In this document: positions 42,390 to 54,421 of the stretch, piece after piece
Layout of the letters: each line of letters starts with the position of its first letter
How positions within the stretch are numbered: the first letter of the stretch is position 1
Assembly: GCF_023856365.1 (NCBI RefSeq)
Contig: NW_026042753.1
Span: forward strand, 1-64,000
Length of the DNA stretch: 64,000 nt
Reading direction: 5' to 3'
From: Brienomyrus brachyistius
Lineage: Eukaryota; Chordata; Actinopteri; Osteoglossiformes; Mormyridae
Translations under genes and position numbers: made by a program
The notes under the pieces: generated by a model
The model's input: the letters and a program-made list of their open reading frames with translations, nothing else
Told to the model about the DNA's origin: nothing
Databases searched by the model: none

Positions 42390-43930
42390 ACTGAACTGTG
42401 ACTCCTAACACATCAAGAGTGAATCGGTGGAAACAAAAATATTTAGGTTCTTTGCATTTTTGGAGTATTTTACTTTCTGTGCCTGTTTGTACATTGTTCA
42501 CAGCCATAATACTTTATAATTACAAGGTAGTTTTATGTTAGAGCTCTTGCTCCAATAAATATGTGCCTTGTAATTAACTAAATTCTAGGCTATTCAGTTT
42601 TTTTTGCCCTCGTGATGGTCGTGGGTTGTGAAAAAAGCCTTCTTCTTAGGGGTACCGCTGGGGCCAGCCGGGCGTATGTCGTGGCTTCAGTGAGTACTTA
42701 TGTTTGTCATGCTGCCTGTGTACTTTATAGCGGCACAACATATTTCTGCAAATTGCATGCGTCAAATTGTCTGTCTCTCTTAAAAAATATGAAGTGTCAC
42801 CAAAATTTTAAACGGGGAATCAATCTCAATGAAAAATATTCGTCAAGTAACGTTTCTAAAATAATATAGACATACTAATAATTATATATTAATAAATCGG
42901 ATGAACGATGCATCCCAAATTGTATCCGCTGCGCACTTCTTAATCAGGGCAATCGCATCGTGGAGGTTTCTGCAGACGCCCAAAAAGACTTACTTAAGAA
43001 AACTGTTGCATGATAATTTGTACCATTTTCAAGGGTGGGGGGCGTGCAGTAGATGCCCCCTTTATTTTTGTGCTTCTGCCGTTCAAACCGAGCAGCACTG
43101 AGTTTGTCATGGCACCTGACGCCAAATCTACTGCTTAGCTGCTACAGACAGAACTATCTTCAAATCACCACTAGGGGGTGTCAATGCTGCAGCTTCGTTC
43201 TATGGTTGATCTTTTTCAAAGACAGTTTTTTTTCTCTCTCTCCACATAATCAACTTAACTGATTAGCGTGCTTTCATAGTAATGGTTTTTAATCCGTGTT
43301 AATCTTCTGAACAATGACTAGTAAAGGTTCTATGAGGTTGTCCTACTTACTATGGATTTTAAGTTTTTTATCAAGGTGTTAAAACGTACCACAGTTGCCA
43401 GTCCTGTGTTTTATGTCTAGCAATTTGTACAGTTTCTTCAGTATAAACACATGCCATGATCTGTGAGAATCTCCTCCAGAACTCTGCATTTCCTCAAGAT
43501 CTTTTTGTAATATTGCATCATGGCACTGCTCAGAACAACACAGATGGTGCATAACAACACAAGGGAGTACAAGACAACATGGTGCAGAAACAGTGCGATA
43601 CAAAGCAGGACAAAACTGGATGATACGTGGTCAGTGGTGGATAAAGTGCAGGAACAGCTGTACAGTGCAGCTGCCGTGGAAATGACTATTACAGGGGATG
43701 CAAAAGCTGCAGGTTTGAATTGTTTGGCGAATGAAGCTGTTCATGAATCTGCTAGTCAGTGTTTGTGGATGGTGGTCAGAGTCCTGGATTATAGACTGAA
43801 CCTTGTTACTGTGGCAGTTAAAGTACAGCTGGTCAATGGAGGGCAGTTCAGTGCGAATGATGTTCTTAACAGACTTCGCAATGTACTGCCTTCCTGTCAT
43901 GTGGCTCCACCATACCATAGTACTACTGTA
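42390..43930. other. no gene recognised; one unassigned open frame
   Basis: The + frame 43520-44017 (165 codons) includes AVEMTITGDAKAAGLNCLA and is longer than most local noise. No family was recognised, and there is no exon context beyond it. Confidence 0.4.
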
Positions 43931-43934
43931 AGAA

Positions 43935-44940
43935 CTAGGGATGTAACGATACATTCAACTCACCATTTGATACGATTCACGATTCTGAGTTCAATTTTCT
44001 CATTTTTTGCAGAATGAGCTGCAGACAAATATATTCAAAAATATTCTTATATTTATCTTTCTGAACTGTTGACACTGTTGTGAACAGTGCAACTGAATTT
44101 GAATAAAATACTGTTGAAAAAAATCCCAAATCAAAATAAGTAAATAAAAAAAAAATAAATCAAATAAATAAGCTAAGGTTTGCATGTGCAGCTTTTTAGC
44201 GTGCTTTGCCCTTTTAATAATCTTCACTCAGCTCACGGTGGTGCCAGTGGACCTGTTTGTGTATGTTATCAGTCTATTACAATGTTTGCATGCAGTTTAT
44301 GTCTTGTCTGTGCTTTTCTCGCTGTTTCCTCCTCGTTTGTGATTACCGGAAAGCTAATATGCTGCCACACCGCCAATTGAAGATCGGGCGGTGCGTCCAT
44401 CCATCCATTTTCTGAAACCACTTAATCCCAACTGGGATCGCGGGGGAGACCGGAGCCTATCCCGGGAACAAGGGGCGCAGACAGGAACCAAGCCCAGGCA
44501 GTCACCTACACACCGCAGGTCGCACACACTCACACAACTACAGGGCCAATTTAGACTCACCAGTCAACCTATCCTGCATGCTTTTGGACCGTGGGAGGAA
44601 CCTGGAGTCCCCGGCGAAAACGGGGAGAGCATGCGAACTCCACACAGAAAGGGCCCTGGACCGAAGCCAGCACTAACCACTGTGCCGTCCTCAGTTTCAA
44701 ATTCATTCATCATCTCGCGTTCGCTCAAAACCAAAAACTGACGTACGATGTCGACGTGATACGCAGTGACATCTGACGTCAAACTCACATTGTGAAATCA
44801 AATGTAATATTACACCAGTTTTTCTGTTAAAGTACTGTGAAGTACTCCTACAATAGTGATTCATTTTCCACATCAGCCGGTTTAAATCTTCATGCATTTG
44901 CACCGATTTTTAACTGATTTGTGATTCATCATTACATGCC
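43935..44940. repeat. repeat-like block (gggatgtaacgatac type), split by a SINE
   Basis: The phrase agggatgtaacgatacattc with nearby gatacgattcacgattctga resembles a widespread fish non-autonomous repeat. The AT-rich remainder continues after the SINE at 44394-44692. No terminal repeat pair was resolved. Confidence 0.35.
44394..44692 (-). repeat. SINE, divergent subfamily
   Basis: Begins ccatccatccattttctgaa and contains cttttggaccgtgggaggaa and gcatgcgaactccacacaga. It ends near the mirrored SINE head (cactaaccactgtgccgtcc). Clearly related to the other SINEs but more divergent in the middle. Confidence 0.75.
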
Positions 44941-45270
44941 AGGGCCAGCAGCTCTGCATGGCTCGACCCTCATAAACATTCTCCACACATGCTGTTCAGG
45001 CAGTGGCCACAGAAATTCCCCCAGTGAACTTTATGCTTTCTGTCGGAGAGTATGCTGTGTTCTGGCCTTAAACCCTGCATACTACTTTGCAGACTTTGAT
45101 CCTCTTAACAACAATTGGCATTTCTGGTGGCTGAATATCCATCCATCCGTCATCCAACTGCATGCTTAAAAGCTGTGAATAATAGTAATAATTCTTAAAA
45201 TTGCAACTATCTAGAATTTCAGCCTAGTTACTCAGCTAAATTACTATTTAAACCTAGAATAATTTCTATA
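44941..45270. other. no gene recognised
   Basis: No supported exon or element. Confidence 0.5.
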
Positions 45271-45625
45271 AGGGGCGGCATGGTGGTGCAGTGGTTAGCA
45301 CTGTCGCCTCACACCTCTGGGACCCGGGTTCGTGTCTCCGCCTGGGTCACATGTCTGTGGAGTTTGCATGTTCTCCCCATGTCGTTGTGGGGTTTCCTCT
45401 GGGTACTCCGGTTTCCCCCCACAGTCCAAAAACATGCTGGGGCTAATTGGAGTTGCTGAATTGCCCGTAGGTGTGTGTGTGTGAGTGGATGGTGTGTGAG
45501 TGTGCCCTGCGATGGGCTGGCCCCCCATCCTGGGTTGTTCCCTGCCTCGTGCCCATTGATTCTGGGATAGGCTCCGGACCCCCCGCGACCCAATAGGATA
45601 AGCGGTTTGGAAAATGGATGGATGG
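45271..45625 (+). repeat. tRNA-derived SINE, complete, with target duplication
   Basis: Same family as 23495-23850. Box A is TGGTGCAGTGG and box B GGTTCGTGTCT. The tail ends ggatggatgg. The 12-bp duplication ATAATTTCTATA lies at 45259-45270 and 45626-45637. Confidence 0.9.
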
Positions 45626-45637
45626 ATAATTTCTATA

Positions 45638-46089
45638 TGTGTGATAGAATCAAAAAATATTTTGTTTTACATATAAATCTTCACAAGGTGTATTACACAT
45701 GGTATTCCCCAGACACCGCCACCCCAACAGATGCTTTGTTTGTTAAGACAATAGCTCAGAAAGTGGTTGATCGATCTTTTGCAGCTTTTACCAAGGTTTG
45801 TACAAGCCAAAATTAAATTTTGAAACGGATCCCTGCCACACCCTGCCCTCCTGAACCTCCCGTTTCCTCCCTAGTGTGGTATAACGTGCCATGCCTGTTC
45901 CGCGTTTGTTTTACCTCTCCTTCCTGCCCTTGTGTTACTCATTTCAGGTGCCTCTAGTTTGCTCCCTGCTTAGCCTTGTATAAATGTGCTTCTCAGTCCT
46001 GCCTTTAATGTTGCTGCTGCTGTTTGCCTGTGTGTTCTTCCCTGCTTATGATTCCCCCGTGATCCAGTTGTGATCCAGTTGTCTTCATA
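45638..46089. other. unassigned; possible LTR-like pyrimidine-rich block
   Basis: A short frame (45607-45816) shows no family match. The 45830-46080 block is pyrimidine-rich with a TATA-like tataaatg near 45980, in the manner of an LTR, but no paired copy was found. Confidence 0.3.
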
Positions 46090-48868
46090 TCATGTATTCA
46101 ACTCTACTGCCTCAGTCCAGTATTATCTCTGACCATCATCTTATTGCGTTCAATATTTCCCTTGCTCAAAATATTAGCCCCCCGACTCGCTTCTATATGC
46201 CAAACGTACAATCACGTCAAATACAGCAAGTAACTTTATCGATAACCTCCCTGAGCTATCGTTTTCAACCAAACTAATGTCGAATTCTGCTGAACTTGAT
46301 AGCATTACGGATTATTTAGCATCTATGCTTAATTCCACTAGAGAAAATTGCTCAGTTAAAAATAAAAAAGGTTGTACGAGGTTTACTTTGGGCCTCCGCC
46401 GATGCCACCCATTGTCTTACCATGTGAGCGTCTCAGGGACTATGCCCGGTGCCTAGGAACATAGTGTGTACGCCCCTCAGAGGGTAGACCGGTACCTGTC
46501 ATCAGCGTGTGCGAACTCCAGAGGTGTAGTTTTGGTATCCACCTAACTTAACTTGGGCAGTCAAGTTTGGGACCCGGATAAATAAATGGGATTTAACCCA
46601 GAGGCTGCAAGATAGTATTTACCACCATAGTCCTAATAAGGATAGAAGTCCAATCTGGAAAGTTTATGAAGAAGTTAGCAAATCAGACAGTCATAAAGTA
46701 ATCGAAACAACATTTATTAAAAATACTACAATATACAATTATTGACATGTGGACACATACTTGTAAATACATTTGGACAAATACAATATTAAACAATCAC
46801 ATTCCTCAGCTGAGAGTGAACAAAGTTCTGTGGAAAGTATCTGACTACAGATAGACTTTCACCCAGTTCTCTGCGGGAGCTCTGATTACAGAGTGACTCC
46901 CCGACTACTTCTGAAGCCCTTCCTTAAGTATCCAGACCAGGTGATGGCATGTTTCTGAAGACTGACTAATTTCGGTCAATGGTTAATTTTAGGGGCATTG
47001 CTGACCTTGGTTCTCAAGTCCCCAGCCAATCAGATCACTTTAGGGGGTGGTTGTAATTCCCTTGTTCTACCATGAGAGAATCTCTCTCAGTTTGGTGGGT
47101 TGAGCCGAAGTTTCTGTATTTCTCTTAGGAAAAGCTATACTGCCTTAAATCTGAGAGTATAATACTCCTCGTCTCATGCCTATTCAAACGAGACCAAACA
47201 TGCGTGTATTTGTCCCTAACATCTATGTGTGCTGAGTTATCCTGTTTATAGTGGAAAAGGTGTCTGTGTCTGGAGGCTGACAGCTGTTGTTGCTGTGGAT
47301 TGATTGTGGAACTCTGGTCACTCCGGGGGTGAAAGGTCTTGCTTTTTCTGTGCTGCTCCAGTTATTCCTATCCAGTCTCTCAGGAGCCGGCAGGCCTTTG
47401 CCTTCCTTAAAAGGGGTGGTTTGACGAGTTGAGTCCAGTCTTGCCTGGGCCAGCGGAGCTCTGAAATAGACTGATGCAGGCTGATCAGAGTTGGGGCCTG
47501 CAGGACCTATAAGTTTTATGTCCTTACAGAATGTAAGTGGCATCATACTAAACTAGTGGTGTTCGAACTAGCATGGAAAGAGGCTATGGGTAGCTACAAA
47601 AAGGCTCTTAGTGCCGCCAAATCATCTAGTATCTATCAGAACTAATTGAAATAAACAAAAATAATCCTAGATTCCTATTTACTATGGTGTCCAAGCTGAC
47701 TAATAACCAGACCACTGGTTATTTTCCAGTGACGACTTTATGAAACTTTTTGACCAAAAATATGCTCAATTAAACAGAACATTTTGAATATTGAATATTG
47801 GTTAACCAGTCAGAACTGATGTACTTAATTTTATCTTCAAATTCATCTACTTGTATGCTAGACCCTGTTCCATCAAAATTATTCAGCGATGCTCCCAGCA
47901 TTGATTGAACCGCTACTAGCAATAGTTAAACTAAAACATATAATCATATTACCCCAATTTTATCTTCACTGCACTGGCTGCCAGTTAGATTTCGTGTTGA
48001 CTACAAAACACTGCTCTTAACCTATAAAGCTGTAAATGGTCTTGCACCGCAGTATGTGAGTGACCTCATTTGCGTTCCGAATCATACACTTAGATGACGA
48101 GATGGAGGTATTCTATCCGTACCCAGAATAAAGAACATTACCTTTGGGGGAAGAGCATTTGCTCATAAAGCACCACAGCTATGGAATAAACTTCCTATTA
48201 GTGTTCGGAACTCAGACACAATCTCTGCTTTTAAGTCAAGGCTTAAGATGTACCTCTTTCGCCAGTCTTTTGGATAGTTAAATCTTCTTTTCTAAGGTGA
48301 ATGGGAAATCTGGAGGTTCATAGTTATTTGAGATTGAAGGGGAAAGGGGGGATTGGTGCTGTCGTCCTGCCACTCTCGCCGATCACTTAAGCTGTGGATG
48401 GGAGGTGGCTTGACGCCAAAACCTCTGTAAACCCTCATGCCTGTGCTTCCTTCCAGGTCACTCTTTTAGGCAGGCTGTCATAGTTGCTTTAGTCCTGCCG
48501 GTTAGGTGTAGGGCAATAACTCTTCTCCATCTTCTCTTTTTCGAGCTGATACCGAGCCGACTACACCGTGTGAACCCGCACCTGGACTCCTGGATATAAC
48601 TACATGAAACCAACTGGGACTTTATAACTATATGAACTCTAATGAATGTCAATGTAAATGCAGTTTCATGCTCCTTGGTCGCCCAGAGGAGGATGGGGTC
48701 CCCTTCTGAGTCTAGGTTCCACTCAAGGTTTCTTCCTGCTAGAGGGAGTTTCCTTGCCACTGTCGCCTCAGGCTTGCTTGGTGGGGTTCTGGCCGGTTAA
48801 ATGTAAAGTGCTTTGTGACAATGCATGTCGTTAAAAGCGCTATATAAATAAAATTGAATTGAATTGAA
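46090..48868 (+). mobile_element. L2-like LINE, deleted and interrupted
   Basis: An endonuclease-end segment (PQSSIISDHHLIAFNISL) lies at 46116-46175. A linker piece lies at 47553-47760 (AWKEAMGSYKKALSAAKSS). The ORF2 C-terminus lies at 47955-48270 (LSSLHWLPVRFRVDYKTLLL, YKAVNGLAPQYVSDLI, APQLWNKLPISVR). A long 3' UTR follows, ending in the ATTGAATTGA-type tail near 48868. Most of the reverse transcriptase is missing and stops interrupt what remains. A foreign block occupies about 46372-47552. Confidence 0.75.
46372..47552. mobile_element. unidentified insertion within the LINE
   Basis: The LINE reading is broken here by about 1.2 kb of unrelated sequence. The minus frame 47546-47223 is open but unrecognised. 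It may be an LTR-type insertion on the minus strand, but paired ends and a target duplication were not resolved. Confidence 0.35.
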
Positions 48869-48928
48869 GTGCTTCCTCAGATTCATTTTTAAATGTTCTC
48901 CAGCTAATTTCCACTATGGCCACGAGTT

Positions 48929-50470
48929 CTAGTATTTTAAATTAATATTGAAATGGTCATTTGGCTGAACAGCATCCCGACCTGTTAGAATCTTATATAC
49001 CTGGATCATGTCCCCCCATAGTCTCCTTTGCTTGAGGCTAAACAGATTCAGCTCAGCGAACCTCTCCTCATAAGACATTCCTCTAAGTGCAGGAATCATT
49101 CTAGTCATCCTACGTTGCACCTTTTCCAAGGCAGCAATGTCCTTCTGAAGGTATGGTGACCAAACCTGCACACAGTATTCTAGGTGGGATCTTACCAAGG
49201 AATTATATAATCGTAGCATCACTTCTCTTGACTTACATCTCTAGGTGTGTGGAGTTTAATCCAACATCCTTTTGCCTTTTTTTAATGCTTCCCCACACTG
49301 GCAAGAGTGGGACATGGAAGTATCAACATACACACCGAGATCTTTCTCGTAATCAGCTACCTTTATTTCAGTGGAACCCATAAAATATCTGTACTTTACT
49401 ATATTTACTATATTTCTGCTCCCTGCATGGATTACCTTATATTTATCTATGTTAAATTTCATCTGCCACGTATGAGCCCAGTCGCTAATTAAATCCAGAT
49501 CCTGTTGTAGCCTCTCTGGACATGAGACATGATCTAACATCAATCAGAAGATACCACACCAGCAGATAATGATTTCTGGAATAGTAAAGTTAAAGGTTGG
49601 CTAATAATACCCCTCATCTCTTTTAAAACTATAGATAAGATGCCATCAGGGCCTTGCGATTTATTTATTTTGAGCTTAGCTAGGCTTTGTACCACATCAG
49701 CCTCAGTTATACATATATTGGTCATAGACATCGTTGTATTTGTACTAAATGGTGGTAAGCTATTCTACTGTGAACAGCCATTGTAAAATAATCATTAAAC
49801 TCATTTATATCAATTTCATTTTCAATTATAAGGCCCTTACTATCCTGCAAATGAGTGATTTTCAGCTTTTAGAGCTCTTTCGGAGTTAAAATATTGGAAG
49901 AAACTTTTAACGTCATCCTTATAACTGTTATTAACTAAACCTGTAGACGTAGATACTCCTGCTTTATTTTGAAATCATTAGTTAATTTCCATTTGTGGAA
50001 GAAAGCCCTTTTGCTCCTGACTTTATTCTTAATTTTCGTAGTAAACCACCTGTGACATCGCGTGCTGGACGAACAGGCAGGAAGCGAGGAATCAAGGATC
50101 CGGGAAACGGAGAGTCGGGAATGAGGGTTTATTGATGAAAACAGGTACCAACAGCGAGAGATTTCAATGACAGGACTGGGGAAACAGACTTGAATGTGGA
50201 CTAAATACACAGGACTACTCAAACTGACAGAAAACAGCTGGTTACAATCGGGGCAGCACACATGGTTAATGAGGGGGCGTGGCACACACGAGGATCGTAC
50301 AAGCAGGTCATGACACCAGCTTGGTTGCAGTTTCCTAGATTTAGTTTTTCTGGAAACGGGTATGAAGTTCTTTTGCACTTGCAACAATGTGCTTTTAAAA
50401 AATTCCCATGCCTCTTCCACAGTATTGCTATTTAACTCCATCCGATTTACAGTTTCTAGTTTCAGTCTCA
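48929..50470 (-). mobile_element. CR1/L2-like LINE ORF2 fragment, minus strand
   Basis: From N to C on the minus strand: an ORF2 linker (EEAWEFFKSTLLQVQKNFIP, 50470-50320), interruption by a solo LTR, then IKNKVRSKRAFFHKWKL (to 49938). After a gap comes KLKINKSQGPDGILS, the fingers region of reverse transcriptase (49731-49540). Next is SDWAHTWQMKFNIDKYKVI (49543-49256), and finally LVRSHLEYCVQVWSPYL to FSLKQRRLWGDMIQVYKILT (49222-48929). The catalytic YxDD segment is missing and the piece is 5' truncated. Confidence 0.75.
50051..50315 (-). repeat. solo LTR in the LINE, related to the young LTR element
   Basis: On the minus strand it begins TGTCATGACC and ends GATGTCACA. It shares the block cgtgtgtgccacgccccct with the LTRs at 37972 and 40841 but is clearly divergent elsewhere. 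Flanks are ccacc (50046-50050) and ccagc (50316-50320), a 4-of-5 target duplication. It splits the LINE frame between QPSW and FTTKIKNK. Confidence 0.75.
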
Positions 50471-50859
50471 TACCATTGAATTACCCTTCCTAACATTGTA
50501 TACTTTTGTTTTGGACTTGGTTGAAGACTCAGGCAGCAGGAGTTGCCCCAACGTTGGTATGTCCTTATCCATAAGGGGGAGTAAACGTTCTGGTTTCCCG
50601 ACCTTATAGATGAAGGAGTTGGGGGATGTTGCCAGTGACCTGCCGGATTCCAGGCAGAACAGGCCTCGCTATGCCACAGCCCTTCAGAGACTGGGCCTTC
50701 CGTGCAGAACCTCTGCATCCAAATTAGACCAGTTGTTTAACAAAACCCTAAAATGGGGTTATTTTTGACATGGAACGGGACTTTGATTCAACAACCCATT
50801 ACTTAGTTGCGGCAAGTACCCAATATCAAGTATAGCTGCAAAGAATCTGCCAGAGATTT
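50471..50859. other. no gene recognised
   Basis: May be the upstream part of the gag-bearing repeat, but no frame could be followed. Confidence 0.35.
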
Positions 50860-51112
50860 TCAGAGAAGTTCCCCAGATGCATGGACTGGACTAAGGTGCG
50901 TCAGATTAAACAGGAGCCTGGTAAATTCTGTGAGCCCCACGCCAAGTGACTGATGGAAACATACTCCAGCTACAGTGAGATGGACCCTCCAGCGGACCGA
51001 GAGTGGGATTCCCTCTGGGAGCGACAACTCGTGCAGTTGCTGGTGGATGAGCTGCAAACAGACATCAAGAAGGACTTCCAACCTCACAATCATTTACCAA
51101 ACCACTTCAGGT
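50860..51112 (+). pseudogene. retroviral-type gag (capsid region) fragment
   Basis: An open stretch reads MDWTKVRQIKQEPGKF, then (after one stop) LMETYSSYSEM, then LWERQLVQLLVDELQTDIKK. This has the spacing of the major-homology-like part of a retroviral or LTR-element capsid. It is an old, broken endogenous copy with no pol next to it. The same piece is found, inverted and degraded, near 30175-30240. Confidence 0.6.
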
Positions 51113-53410
51113 AACTTGTAAAGATGTAGGTATTGGAGTATTCACACATTCATTTGCAGTGTCCACCTCCTGTCCGGTAAATTTGGCAGGACAAAATTTG
51201 AATAACCTATAGGCCAGACTCATGAATGCGGCTGAACGAGTAAAGGTAGAACAGGTGGCCAATCCTGTTATACAGTCCTAGTAGATTGAGAACCACCTGA
51301 TTGCAACTGTAGTTGGAATCAAGGGCTGAGCAGCATGGTGGCCTGGGGGACAATTATGAAAACACAGACCCACTGATATCCTTAAAACCCACAATCAAAA
51401 GAGGAGTCAGGATGGCCAGTGACATGTGCTGGCTAAATGGGGACAACAAAGAGAGAACAGAACAAGGCAGGGAGGGATTCTGACACAGGTGCCATGCTAC
51501 TTTGTTTAAATATGCTGTAATGTTTTAGTGCAAGCCTTAGACAATGGAATCTCTGAATGACGCCGCAGTCTGGCTCTTTCTGAAGGTCCTATACTGTAAC
51601 CGTCCTGAGAAGTTGTTTGCATGCACTTGCTGCCTTGACACTTGTTGATGTGCGTGTGCCCTGCTCGAGCAGTAAAGGGGAGATCACATGCAGAGCTGAT
51701 TTTCTGTAGTTCCTTAGAATAAAAATAGAATATTCTCTTCAAATAGGAACACATGCTGCGTTTGATTATTTCACTCCAACTCGGACAAAAACGTCACGAA
51801 AAACATCACTTCCCATTAGAAACGCCTCTTTTATGACGTTAATGTCTGACAGAATCTTCTTGTCCGAGTTGCCCCTGTGACGTAATTTCAACATGGCGGC
51901 TTACACACTCAACATTAATTCTATTTTACAAATCCTTAAAAATGTTTATTTTGTTAAATTTATTATTATCCCATCCATCCATTTTCCAAACTGCTTATCC
52001 TACTGGGTCACGGGGGGTCCGGAGCCTATCCCGGAAGCAATGGGCACGAGGCTGGGAACAACCCAGGATGGGGGGCCAGCCCATCGCAGGGCACACTCAC
52101 ACACACCATGCACTCTCACATGCATTCCTACGGGCAATTTAGCAAGTCCAATTAGCCTCAGCATGTTTTTGGACTGTGGGGGGGAACCGGAGTACCCGGA
52201 GGAAACCCCACGACGACATGGGGAGAACATGCAAACTCCACACACATGTGACCCAGGCGGAGATTTGAACCTGGGTCCCAGAGGTGTGAGGCAACAGTGC
52301 TAACCAGTGCACGACCATACCGCCCATTTATTATTATTATTATTTATAATTATTAGTAATTATTAATGTAATTGCACGTGTTCGATTTAGAGAATACCAT
52401 ATTGTGACCGTAAACAGTATCCTAACATGCAATATCAGATTTTTACCAGACTTGTTAGTGTTTTTGGTTTGTTTGTAGTTTGTTTGCCTCTCGAAAAAAG
52501 AATATCGCTATGAATGTACTAAAATACTTTATAAAGCTTTTAATGTGGTTTGACTAGTTCCTGTTTCTTGTTTATTTGTCTGAAATAATAATCTTACTCC
52601 ATAACTGCTAAAATATAAAGCAACAACACAGCAGCGTATTCATGGAGGCAGCCATGTTTGTTCCGAGTTGTGCTAGCTTGAACGGGAGATTGTTGGATGT
52701 GATGTCACCCAATTTGGAATTTCCAAGTTCCGAGAGAAAAACGAACGCACCACAAGACTCTGGCTGGAAATTTCTACAATAGAGCCATTTAGTTATTTCT
52801 AGAAAAATATTTAGAGCCAATGACCTGATGTCATTGTAACACAGGTCACTGTCCGTGGTGCTGAATTCTCTACTTGATGGGCTGGTGCTGAATGAATATG
52901 ACAGCTGGCCAACATGTCTGTGTGCTTCCACTGACTGGCACCCAGACATATAATGACTTTTAACAATGAGGAGGGAAACGTCCAGACAGGAAATTAGTCA
53001 ACAGTAATTAGTAATCACATATAGTTCGCATTTATCATGATGTAAAATTCAAAAACCTTTTTATATTATTAAGGGATAAATGTAATTGAGTTTTAATGTA
53101 TCCTTTCCGCTCTTAAAATCGCAAATTATTTCTGACTATTAATCTGCACATTTTAATAATTTCATTAATATTACCTAATTGGTTTGTCTTTTTTATTAAA
53201 TTTTAAAACTAGCTGTACAATTGTTGATGTTGTTGCTGTTCTGAATGTCATTGGCCTGTTGCCTTACGTCTGTCTAAACATGAGTGAGGGGATGGATGCA
53301 CTATTCTATGGGGGCCTCTGTAGAGAATAAATGATCCTAATTTTATATTGAGAGAGATGGTTAATTCCTTTTTAATCCATACTGCGTTCAGAGCCCCTGT
53401 TCTGCCGTTG
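51113..53410 (+). repeat. gag-bearing repeat family, copy B (interrupted)
   Basis: 51113-51755 and 52745-53410 match copies A and C. The block 51756-52744 between them is foreign and includes a SINE. The order gag fragment then this repeat is the same in copies A and B, so they descend from one element. It may be a long LTR or a deleted interior. Confidence 0.6.
51971..52325 (-). repeat. tRNA-derived SINE, minus strand
   Basis: Mirror of the 23495 family: starts ccatccatccattttccaaa and ends accataccgccc. It is flanked by ATTTATTATTAT-like direct repeats on both sides. Box B is seen inverted as ttgaacctgggtcccag. Confidence 0.87.
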
Positions 53411-54335
53411 ATCACTGCTGCATATCATCCCCAAACCAATGGCCTGGATGAGAAAACGAATGATGACATAAAATGGTAAGTCTGTTTTTGAGGTTGTTTT
53501 AGAACTGTGTGAGACAGGCTCTATTCTTTTAACATTACATCAGGAATTACTGATATTATTGACAATCAATCCCTTAATATACAGTATCTCACAAAAGTGA
53601 GTACACCCCACACATTTTTGTAAATATTTTATTATATCTTTTCAAGGGACAACGTTAAAGATATGAAACTCTGATAGAATGTAAAGTAATCAGTGTACAG
53701 CTTGTATAATGGTGTAAATTTGATGTCCCCTCAAAATAACTCAACACACAGCCATTAATGTCTGAACTGCTGGCAACAAAAGTGAGATTAAAAATGATTT
53801 GTGGCAAGATCGGATCATGTGTGTTGAAGAGTTTCTTATGACTGACAAGTAGTTATTTAAAAACATATCTTGAAACAGCAAATTACATTGTTCTTAATGC
53901 TTTTAGAAAATGACTCTTTATAATGATCTGTGAATAATAATAATTTGCTATGAATGTTTTTCCACTTCAGCTTTCCACAATTATTCTTCCCGATGAGAAA
54001 AGCTACGGCACGTTTTTTGATGAAAAAAATAAAGTAGTTGAGACAATAAGCAACAACAGCTGAAAACATCTCCTAGTCACAGGAAAAACAGAAGCAGGCA
54101 TGTGGTAAACGAATACAAAAGAGGTACCAAAACACAGTTTATCATGTTGGAGATGAGGCGCTTCTGTTCAACATGAGGAAGCGGGGACGGAAAGGAGGAA
54201 GAACGGAACCGGATTTTACCGGACCTTATGTCATCCAGGCAATATGTGGCAAGCTGGTTACACTGTCTAATTCTGAAGGGGCAACTTTAAAGAACAAATA
54301 CAATGTAAACCACATACAGAAGGAGCCAAACTGAT
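53400..54335 (+). pseudogene. Gypsy-type integrase gene remnant with an intron-like gap
   Basis: 53402-53478 reads ITAAYHPQTNGLDEKTNDDI, the end of an integrase catalytic core, and ends at a possible donor (ATG|gtaagt). About 650 bp later, 54141-54334 reads VGDEALLFNMRKRGRKGGRT, then FTGPYVIQAICGKLVTL and NVNHIQKEPN with a stop, the small C-terminal DNA-binding domain. Intron-like spacing recalls host-domesticated integrase genes, but the piece between them is missing. Confidence 0.6.
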
Positions 54336-54421
54336 GTCCCAAGTCAGGAATCACACAAGGTGCCAGAAGAGTATAAGACCAGTAAACCTCCCTCTAGCGC
54401 AGAGCTTCTGACAATCGAGAA

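Noticed and set aside
52608..52949. 113-codon minus-strand frame
   Set aside because: Antisense within a dispersed repeat. The matching frame in copies A and C is not conserved.
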